NCBI GenBank assembly: GCA_031258625.1
Contig: JAIRMO010000091.1
Location: 1 to 11,255, forward strand
Reading direction: 5' to 3'
DNA: 11,255 bases
Source: Spirochaetaceae bacterium
GTDB taxonomy: Bacteria; Spirochaetota; Spirochaetia; Treponematales; Breznakiellaceae
A model generated the notes under the pieces. That model was given only the letters and a program-made list of their open reading frames with translations. It ran no database searches and was not told the origin of the DNA. This document shows, one piece after another, positions 1-5,801 of the stretch. The position numbers were made by a program, and so were the translations under genes. The first letter of the stretch is position 1; every line of letters begins with the position of its first letter.

Positions 1-1239
1 AGCGCCACCCTCAACGCCTGGGTCAAAAACCTCGCCTGGGAATACACCAAATCCCCCCTGGAAATCGAAATCGCCCCGGAGACGGTTACCGTGGACGAGG
101 TGGAACAGATCCTCTACCACGTCCCCAGCGACGACAAGATGCGGTTCCTTATGGGCATCATGGAACGGGAAAAGCCCGAAAGCGCCATTGTTTTTTGTAA
201 TACAAAACGTTACACAGAAATCGTGGCCAAACGGCTGCGGATCAACGGGATTGAATGCGAATTTATCATCGGGGATCTGCCCCAGGTCAAGCGGCTCAAG
301 ATCATCGACGATATCAAGGCGGGCCGGATCCACTTCCTCGTGGCCACCGACGTGGCCGCCCGGGGTCTGGACATTGAGGGGCTTGCCCTGGTGGTGAACT
401 ACGACCTCCCGGTGGAAGCGGAAAATTACGTCCACCGCATAGGCCGGACCGCCCGGGCGGGTAAAACCGGCAAGGCCATCACCCTGGCCAGCGAACAGGA
501 TGTTTATGAGTTGCCCGCCATTGAAAAGTACATCGGGAAAAAGATCCCCTCGGAAATAGCCCGGGAAGACCTCTACGGTGAAGATAAGAGCCGGGGGATG
601 CGGATCCATACCGACTCCTATGACGACCGGTATGACGACCGGGACAAGCGCCGGAGCGACGGAAGACGCCGGGAAGGGGGACGGTCCGGTGAGGGCCGTT
701 CCAGCGAGCCCGGCAGGAGCCGGGGAGAAGGCCGGGGACGGGGTGAGGATCGGCAAAGCCGGGGAAGGGGCGCCCCTTCCCCGGCGGCTCCCGGTACTTC
801 CGGGGAGCTTTCCCGGCTTTCCTTTGATGAGCGGATGGCCTATTACAAACAGAAATACGATTCTTCCCCGGAGAAACCGGAAGCCGCCGGGGCCCGTCCC
901 CCCCGGAGATCCGGGCAGCGGCCCCCTGCCGCCGGTGAAACCGGGGGCGGTGAAGGGGCCTCCGCCCAAAAATCCCGGCGCCGGAACAGATCCCGGCATC
1001 AGGAGGCCCCCCGGACCGGCGAAGGCCGTAACGCCGGACAGGGCCGGGGCGGCCCTCCGGGAAAATCCGGGCCGAACCGGGCCGGGGAAAAACCCCTTGC
1101 CGGAAAAGGCCCGGCGAAACAACCCCCGGGGGGATCCGTTCCTTCCCGGACCGGACCTGAAAAACCGGGGCTCCTCGCCCGGATTACCGGTCTTTTTAAG
1201 AAGCCCCGGGGCGGAGGCCCCTCAAAGGGGTCCAAATAG
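1..1239 (+). CDS. DEAD-box ATP-dependent RNA helicase, 3' part (start lies outside the window)
   Basis: The first visible residues are Ser-Ala-Thr, which is helicase motif III, so the N-terminal RecA domain (Q motif, motifs I and II) lies upstream of the window. The C-terminal RecA domain is complete: motif IV region SAIVFCNTK, motif V ATDVAARGLDIEG and motif VI YVHRIGRTARAG, all in the first ~160 of 412 visible residues. By family knowledge such proteins unwind short RNA duplexes using ATP, in ribosome assembly, mRNA decay or cold adaptation; which role applies here cannot be told. From about visible residue 205 to the end is a ~200-residue tail rich in Arg, Gly, Pro and Ser, probably disordered and RNA-binding. 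One less biased island (LSFDERMAYYKQKYD) sits inside it. The TAG stop shares one base with the GTG start of the ABC-F gene, indicating co-transcription and possible translational coupling. The frame stays open throughout; no frameshift is seen. Confidence 0.95.
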   Translation, partial: SATLNAWVKNLAWEYTKSPLEIEIAPETVTVDEVEQILYHVPSDDKMRFLMGIMEREKPESAIVFCNTKRYTEIVAKRLRINGIECEFIIGDLPQVKRLKIIDDIKAGRIHFLVATDVAARGLDIEGLALVVNYDLPVEAENYVHRIGRTARAGKTGKAITLASEQDVYELPAIEKYIGKKIPSEIAREDLYGEDKSRGMRIHTDSYDDRYDDRDKRRSDGRRREGGRSGEGRSSEPGRSRGEGRGRGEDRQSRGRGAPSPAAPGTSGELSRLSFDERMAYYKQKYDSSPEKPEAAGARPPRRSGQRPPAAGETGGGEGASAQKSRRRNRSRHQEAPRTGEGRNAGQGRGGPPGKSGPNRAGEKPLAGKGPAKQPPGGSVPSRTGPEKPGLLARITGLFKKPRGGGPSKGSK

Positions 1240-2873
1240 TGATCGCCCTTGCCGATATAAGCCTTAAATTTGGGGAACGGACCCTTTTTAAGGACGTTAC
1301 CCTCAAATTTACCCCCGGGAACTGTTACGGCGTCATTGGGGCCAACGGCGCGGGGAAGTCAACCTTTCTTAAAATCCTCTCCGGTGAAATGGAACACGAC
1401 CGGGGGGAAATTTCTCTCAGCCCGGGCCAGCGGATCGCCGTCCTCAAACAGGATCACTTTGCCTTTGAGGAATTCTCCGTCCAGGAGACGGTGATCATGG
1501 GCTACCCCAAACTGTACGGGGTTCAGAAGGAGCGGGAGGCCGTTTACGCCAAGGAAGATTTTACCGAGGCGGACGGTATGCGGGCCAGTGAGCTGGAGGC
1601 CGACTTCGCCGACCTGGGGGGGTGGGAGGCTGAGGCCCAGGCGGGGCAGCTCCTCTCGGGGCTGGGCCTGGAGGAGGCCGACCAGGGTAAAGCCATGGCG
1701 GAGCTGGACGAATCCAAAAAGGTCCGGGTCCTCCTCGCCCAGGCGCTCTTTGGGAATCCGGACATCCTCCTCCTGGATGAACCCACCAACGGCCTGGACA
1801 TGGAATCCATTGCCTGGCTTGAGGATTTTCTTATTGATTTTCCCAACACGGTAATCGTGGTGTCCCATGACCGCCACTTCCTCAACGCGGTGTGTACCCA
1901 TATCTGCGATATCGACTTCGGTAAGATCACCCTCTATTCGGGGAACTACGACTTTTGGTACCAGATGAGTCAGATGCTCCAGCGCCAGGCTCGGGATCAG
2001 CTTAAAAAGCGGGAGGAAAAGGCCCGGGAATTACGGGAATTTATCCAGCGTTTTGCCTCCAACGCCGCCAAGAGCCGTCAAGCCACGAGCCGTAAAAAAG
2101 TTCTGGAAAAGCTGGACCTGGAAAACGTCGCCGTCACGAGCCGTAAATTCCCCTATGCGGCCTTTAAACCCAGCCGGGATATCGGGAACAACGTCCTCAG
2201 GATAGAAAAACTCTCCCGTTCGTCCGAGGGAAGGGAATTCCTCAAGGATTTTACCCTGACGGTGAACCGGGGGGATAAAATCGCCTTTGTGGGGATTGAA
2301 CACGGCGCAAAATCCGTTCTTTTCGACATCATTGCCGGGGAGCAAAAGGCCGATTCCGGGGACTACTACTGGGGTCAGACCACGGCCTTCTCCTATTTCC
2401 CCCGGGAAAACAGCGCCCTGTTTAACTCTACCCAATCCATCACCGACTGGCTCAAGGGTTATTCCCCGGACCAGGACGAAACCTATGTGCGGAGTTTTCT
2501 GGGGAGGATGCTTTTTTCCGGGGAAGAGGCCCTGAAGCCCGTGAACGTCCTTTCCGGGGGGGAAAAGGTCCGGTGTATGCTGGCCCGGATGATGCTTTCC
2601 GGGGCCAACGTCCTTATCTTTGACGAGCCCACCAACCACCTGGACCTGGAGGCGATCACCGCCCTGAACAACGGCCTGGTGGAATTTACCGGGGTGATCC
2701 TTTTCAACTCCCACGACCACGAATTCGTCAATTCCATAGCCAACCGGATCATCGAAATAACCCCCGCCGGCCTTATCGACCGGATGATGCCCTTCGACGA
2801 CTACCTGGCGGACGAATCCGTCAAAGCCCTGCGGGCCGAAGCCTATCATCACGCGGAACGGCTGCAGTTATAA
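1239..2873 (+). CDS. ybiT: ABC-F family ATPase, YbiT-like, with a degenerate second ATP site
   Basis: This is a soluble protein of 544 residues with two ABC ATPase domains and no membrane segments, the ABC-F layout. NBD1 has Walker A GANGAGKST (34-42), Walker B ILLLDEPTN (176-184) and switch His 210. The linker (about 245-310) carries NAAKSRQATSR, which I recall as typical of YbiT and related proteins. NBD2 has signature LSGGE (438-442), Walker B VLIFDEPTN (458-466) and His 492. ABC-F proteins bind the ribosomal E site and tune translation, or protect against antibiotics; YbiT types are mostly housekeeping. Two departures stand out. The NBD1 signature is replaced by AELDESKK (154-161), as is common in YbiT relatives. 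The NBD2 Walker A reads GIEHGAKS (352-359), with Ala for the last Gly, and its Q-loop Gln seems lost (Phe-Pro-Arg at 387-389). The start is GTG, with AGGGG 8 nt upstream inside the helicase gene. The symbol rests on remembered similarity only. Confidence 0.93.
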   Translation: MIALADISLKFGERTLFKDVTLKFTPGNCYGVIGANGAGKSTFLKILSGEMEHDRGEISLSPGQRIAVLKQDHFAFEEFSVQETVIMGYPKLYGVQKEREAVYAKEDFTEADGMRASELEADFADLGGWEAEAQAGQLLSGLGLEEADQGKAMAELDESKKVRVLLAQALFGNPDILLLDEPTNGLDMESIAWLEDFLIDFPNTVIVVSHDRHFLNAVCTHICDIDFGKITLYSGNYDFWYQMSQMLQRQARDQLKKREEKARELREFIQRFASNAAKSRQATSRKKVLEKLDLENVAVTSRKFPYAAFKPSRDIGNNVLRIEKLSRSSEGREFLKDFTLTVNRGDKIAFVGIEHGAKSVLFDIIAGEQKADSGDYYWGQTTAFSYFPRENSALFNSTQSITDWLKGYSPDQDETYVRSFLGRMLFSGEEALKPVNVLSGGEKVRCMLARMMLSGANVLIFDEPTNHLDLEAITALNNGLVEFTGVILFNSHDHEFVNSIANRIIEITPAGLIDRMMPFDDYLADESVKALRAEAYHHAERLQL

Positions 2874-2909
2874 CGGTTCTAGGAAATTTCTCTAGTGGTG
2901 GTTAAACTC

Positions 2910-2976
2910 AGGGTTCATACCCTAATAACGCCCTAAAGCTCCCCCGCCGCAAGGCGGGTTCGTGGGTATGAACCCT
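2910..2976. repeat. Nested hairpin between convergent genes
   Basis: Perfect 13-bp inverted arms AGGGTTCATACCC (2910-2922) and GGGTATGAACCCT (2964-2976) enclose a second perfect hairpin, CCCGCC-GCAA-GGCGGG (2943-2958), whose loop is a GNRA-type tetraloop. It lies between the stop of the ABC-F gene and the stop of the opposing cheX-like gene. Neither side has a T-run, so a classical intrinsic terminator is not supported. It could still end transcription, or be a dispersed palindromic repeat. A 17-nt AT-rich imperfect palindrome (2879-2895) sits just before it. Confidence 0.8.
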
Positions 2977-2979
2977 TCG

Positions 2980-3471
2980 CTACGAATCAATGGTTATGGA
3001 TAAATAGATAACCTGATCATCAAAAATTTTAAAGGGAATACAGAGGAGCTGTTTTCTTTCAGCGGGGAGGGCGACCATATGGGCCTTACCTTTTATAATA
3101 TAGGGCAGGGAAATAACTATTTTGAACATCCCTTGCAGGTTTTTTTTAACATTTCCGGTAACTATATTGACAATTTCACCAATCGCGTCGATCACATCAC
3201 TGTCCAGGTAGGTATGCTTGATCCCGGTTATGTTTTCGGTGATTTGTATGGCCGTTTCGGCTTTCATGGAAATAGATACCATCCCCCGGGTTTCCCCGCT
3301 CAGGCTTACAATACCGCTAATATCCCATTTCTGAAAATCTTCCCGGGCGATAAAATAAGCCCGTCCGGCGATTAAATCACATTTTACCATATTTTTAAAA
3401 ACCATGGTACAAACTTCAATAAAAGGAGCTATGTATTGGTACATACTTATAATTATATCATAATCATTCAT
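2980..3471 (-). CDS. cheX: CheX-like chemotaxis phosphatase (CheC/CheX/FliY family)
   Basis: This protein has 163 residues, the usual CheX size. The diagnostic motif is DAIGEIVNIVTGNVKKNL (around residues 95-112), matching the CheX active-site pattern E-x2-N followed by GN-x-K. The region SLSGETRGMVSISM (about 56-69) fits the beta-strand segment before the first helix. CheX removes phosphate from CheY-P, resetting the flagellar switch, and in spirochaetes it replaces CheZ. No other chemotaxis gene is in the window, so this is an orphan copy. Family members usually begin close to a Tyr-Ile-x-Pro-Phe-Ile-Glu segment, here right after Met10 (ATG at 3442-3444), so translation may start there instead of at Met1; neither start has a clear Shine-Dalgarno. 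Two counted stretches (3001-3060, 3121-3180) are 30% and 33% GC, against 70% in a sampled lhr stretch, and palindromes flank both sides, so transfer or relaxed selection is possible. Confidence 0.8.
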   Translation of the reverse strand: MNDYDIIISMYQYIAPFIEVCTMVFKNMVKCDLIAGRAYFIAREDFQKWDISGIVSLSGETRGMVSISMKAETAIQITENITGIKHTYLDSDVIDAIGEIVNIVTGNVKKNLQGMFKIVISLPYIIKGKAHMVALPAERKQLLCIPFKIFDDQVIYLSITIDS

Positions 3472-3532
3472 GGGAAACTATATTTTATCGTATCGGGTTC
3501 AAGGCAGTGTTATTTATTTTTACCCGGGATGT

Positions 3533-3796
3533 GAAATTCCGGTTCCCCTTGATCACCCCCACCGGTACGGGGCGGCCAAACCGGCGGGGCATACCGGCGG
3601 CGGGTCCGCCCCGTTTCAGATAGACGACAATTTTGTGGGGATCAACGCCGGGTTTGCGCTTAACTAAACGGTTGTCGGCTGAGGCGTTTAAACCTTTATG
3701 AAGGCCGCTATAATGAAACGGGGCGGGTCCGCCGGCGGTATGCCCCGCCGGCCGTTTTTCCGTTGTACCGGTGTTTCCGGGGGGATCCGGAATTTC
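3533..3796. repeat. Large imperfect palindromic element in a gene-free gap
   Basis: This fills most of the 360-nt gap 3472-3831. The inner arms 3581-3618 and 3714-3751 are 38 nt each and match as inverted repeats at 35 of 38 positions by my alignment. The inverted match continues outward in patches: GAAATTCCGGTTCCCC (3533-3548) against the complement of 3781-3796, and a CACCGGTAC block on each side. The 95-nt centre (3619-3713) is less ordered. Each inner arm also contains a small palindrome, GGCGG-GT-CCGCC. Folded, this would be one very stable GC-rich stem. It lies downstream of the SK-macro gene and upstream of cheX, both on the minus strand. It could be a dispersed repeat, a remnant of a non-autonomous mobile element, or a processed RNA structure. 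I see no convincing gene in it. Confidence 0.8.
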
Positions 3797-3831
3797 GCGG
3801 TCCGGGCAGGGCCTAAAAATTGCCGCCGGGG

Positions 3832-4956
3832 TCAGGGGTTAAGCAAATTCTGGTACAGGAGGTAATTTTCCTGGTCAAAACACACAAAAATCACCGCTTG
3901 AATCCCCGGTGTTTCGGCGAGGGTCTTTTGTACCGTATCCAGGGCGATCCGGGCGGCCCCTTCCTTGGGGAAGCCATAAACCCCGGTGCTGATATTGGGA
4001 AAGGCTATGGTGGAAAAGCCCGCCTTTGCGGCAAGGAAAAGGCTTTTCCGGTAACAGGAGGCCAAAAGTTCGGGCTCCCCCCGGCGTCCGCCCTGCCAGA
4101 CGGGGCCTACGGTGTGGATCACCCCCTTGCAGGGGAGCCGGTAGGCGCCGGTAAGGAGGGCTTCACCGGCGGGGCAGGGTTCGGCCCCTTCCTTGCTCCG
4201 GGCCGCGGCGATGCGCCGGCACTCTTCCAGAAGTTCAGGCCCCGCGGCCCGGTGGATGGCCCCGTCCACTCCCCCACCCCCCAAAAGGCCTGAATTAGCG
4301 GCGTTTACGATGACATCCACCGTGAGTTTGGTGATGTCCTCCTGTTTAATTTCAATTTTTGCCATAGGCTCCTCCTGATTACCCCCTTCGGTATAGCGTA
4401 ACAGCCGGGCGGCGATTTCCCGGGCGATTATTTCCGCTTTTTTTTGTTCCGTAAAAACGATCATATCGGCGGCCCCCCGGTATGACCACGTCCTTCGTTC
4501 ATGGAGGGTGCGGTGGGTTTCCTGGGGGTTGGGGGTATTGAGAAAGGGGGGCAGTTCCCCGGTTTTTTCAGCCGCGAGCCGTATCCGTTCCCAGGCCGTT
4601 TCGGGGGTAAGTTCCAGGCAGGCCAGGAGGATCCGTTCCGCCTGATCTAACCGTTCCATGGCGGGAGGGTTATCGATAATCCCCCCGCCCGCGGCAATCA
4701 CCCGGAAGGGGTCCTTCCCCCCTTCGCCGGACCGGGTCAAAAGGGATTCCAGGGCCTTCCATTCGGCGTTTCTGAAGACCGAAACCCCCGCCTGGTACAA
4801 AGACCGGGGGGATTTTCCGGTTTGGGTTTCGATCAATTCGTCCAGATCCGTAAATTCACCCGGTAAAAGGGACGCTAAAATTTTGCCGACAGTCGTTTTT
4901 CCCGAATGTTTTGGTCCCATCAAAAGGATCGTCCGGGGGGGCCCGTTTTTTTTCAT
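3832..4956 (-). CDS. Shikimate-kinase-like domain fused to MacroD-type macro domain
   Basis: This is a 374-residue two-domain protein. Residues 1-185 look like shikimate kinase: P-loop GPKHSGKTT (14-22), Asp37/Asp39 in TDLDE, Arg62 in FRNAE, the AAGGG loop (88-92) and Arg155 before AAD. The LID arginine of the usual RPLL motif is missing; the segment reads PPFL (136-139). Residues 198-374 form a macro domain: VIVNAAN (215-221), [10 protein letters not shown] (226-235, with the MacroD-type Asp231), [11 protein letters not shown] and STGVYGFP (323-330). Such domains bind ADP-ribose and hydrolyse O-acetyl-ADP-ribose or mono-ADP-ribosylated targets. The linker GGNQEEP is encoded by DNA that also forms a perfect AGGAGG five bases before Met198, so the macro domain may also be made alone. 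At the annotated start there is only a weak AGGG 8 nt upstream. The pair could be a recent fusion of two coupled genes. Confidence 0.88.
   Translation of the reverse strand: MKKNGPPRTILLMGPKHSGKTTVGKILASLLPGEFTDLDELIETQTGKSPRSLYQAGVSVFRNAEWKALESLLTRSGEGGKDPFRVIAAGGGIIDNPPAMERLDQAERILLACLELTPETAWERIRLAAEKTGELPPFLNTPNPQETHRTLHERRTWSYRGAADMIVFTEQKKAEIIAREIAARLLRYTEGGNQEEPMAKIEIKQEDITKLTVDVIVNAANSGLLGGGGVDGAIHRAAGPELLEECRRIAAARSKEGAEPCPAGEALLTGAYRLPCKGVIHTVGPVWQGGRRGEPELLASCYRKSLFLAAKAGFSTIAFPNISTGVYGFPKEGAARIALDTVQKTLAETPGIQAVIFVCFDQENYLLYQNLLNP
4363..4376 (-). promoter_or_regulatory. Internal Shine-Dalgarno and ATG for the macro domain
   Basis: On the minus strand AGGAGG (4376-4371) is followed by a 5-nt spacer and an in-frame ATG (4365-4363) that encodes Met198 of the fusion. 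The protein from this Met begins [12 protein letters not shown], which is how free-standing macro-domain proteins usually begin. This is the strongest ribosome binding site on the minus strand that I noticed in the window, yet it lies inside an open frame, so independent initiation of a 177-residue macro protein is likely. Confidence 0.7.
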
Positions 4957-4997
4957 AGACTATACCCTGGGGAAAAAATTACAGTAAAATAAAGGTA

Positions 4998-5681
4998 ATG
5001 AACGAATTATGGGACCTTTTATTACTGGCGGTTATCACCCTTTTACCCCTTATATCGGTATATCTCTGGTTTCGGACAAGCAAATTTCCGATAAGGTTAC
5101 CGTGGTTTTTGCTGGCCCTTCTGGGAGGCGCCGCGGCTCTTTTTATTGCCGCCCTAATCCAGAATTTTTTGCCAAGATCCGGCGACAATTTTACGAAGGG
5201 CTTTTTTTTCAAACTTTTTATTGAAATAGCCCTTACCGAAGAATTGGGCCGTTTTATGGTATTACTGCTTCTTTTCCGGCTGAGATCGTTCTTCAACACG
5301 CAGTCCCCGGAGGAAGCCGCCCCCTTCCCCTTGGGGCCCGCCACGGGAATAATCGCGGGGCTTGGTTTTGCCGCGGTGGAAACCGCCTCCTATGGGCCGG
5401 CGAACCTGGGCATCATCCTGATCCGAACCTTTACTACCGTACCCCTCCACGGGGCCTGCGGCGCCCGGGACGGCGCTGCCGCGTTTTTATGTGCCCGGGA
5501 CCCCTTTCGGGCGGTGATGCGTTTTCTTTCCGCGGTTATCATCCACGGTATGTACAATTTTATGGTGGTCCGCACCGGCCTTTTCAGTGTTTTTGCCATT
5601 CTCATCGCCGTTACCGCCCTGGGCTCCTCAATTCAGGAAATTCGCTCCCTGTCCGGCTATCCCCGTGATGCGGCTTTTTAA
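4998..5681 (+). CDS. PrsW-type intramembrane metalloprotease (predicted)
   Basis: This is a 227-residue, very hydrophobic protein with six to seven probable membrane segments (about 5-25, 33-56, 72-95, 115-133, 137-155, 174-192, 194-212). Conserved acidic and His positions follow the PrsW (DUF2324) pattern: TEELGRFM (80-87, Glu81-Glu82), GLGFAAVETASYG (121-133, Glu128), PLHGACG with His151, and IIHGMYN with His183 and Asn187. PrsW cuts membrane-bound anti-sigma factors such as RsiW in Bacillus, but members of the family occur widely with unknown substrates; no anti-sigma or sigma gene is in the window. The usual Lys after Glu-Glu (EExxK) is Arg here. A CPBP (CAAX-type) protease is the main alternative, less favoured because of the late HGxxN motif. 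The only reasonable start is this ATG; AAAGG lies just two bases upstream, which is unusually close. It is divergent from the SK-macro gene. Confidence 0.75.
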   Translation: MNELWDLLLLAVITLLPLISVYLWFRTSKFPIRLPWFLLALLGGAAALFIAALIQNFLPRSGDNFTKGFFFKLFIEIALTEELGRFMVLLLLFRLRSFFNTQSPEEAAPFPLGPATGIIAGLGFAAVETASYGPANLGIILIRTFTTVPLHGACGARDGAAAFLCARDPFRAVMRFLSAVIIHGMYNFMVVRTGLFSVFAILIAVTALGSSIQEIRSLSGYPRDAAF

Positions 5682-5685
5682 AAGG

Positions 5686-5702
5686 CCGCCGAAACGCGGC
5701 GG
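5686..5702. other. Short GC hairpin after the PrsW gene
   Basis: CCGCCG (5686-5691), loop AAACG, CGGCGG (5697-5702) begins four bases after the TAA stop. No T-run follows. It may overlap an alternative stem made from the end of the gene (GCGGCTTTTT against AAAAGGCCGC). The rest of the 120-bp convergent gap (5682-5801) holds a second weak hairpin near 5755-5771 and nothing else that I recognise. It may help end transcription of the PrsW gene, lhr or both. Confidence 0.35.
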
Positions 5703-5801
5703 AGCGGCCGTTGGCAGTCGTCGTGTTACGGGGCGTCATCCCCGGGCAGCGATTCTCCCTTGAAAAAGGGGATCTTAACCTAAAAATGACCGTTCCGCGT
5801 C

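Noticed and set aside
2031..2852. Minus-strand open frame of 273 codons opposite the ABC-F gene
   Set aside because: Shadow of the conserved ABC-F frame; repetitive Gly/Val/Pro composition and no recognisable motif.
2910..2976. Bidirectional intrinsic terminator
   Set aside because: No T-run follows the stem on either strand, so it is reported as a hairpin repeat only.
3470..3667. Plus-strand 65-codon frame entering the palindrome
   Set aside because: No ribosome binding site, overlaps the start of cheX, and its sequence runs through the repeat arms; no protein-like motif.
3533..3796. CRISPR array
   Set aside because: There are two inverted arms, not regularly spaced direct repeats with unique spacers.
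4363..4365. Splitting the fusion into two separate genes
   Set aside because: The frame is open across the junction with no stop, so one CDS is reported; internal initiation is given as a separate feature.
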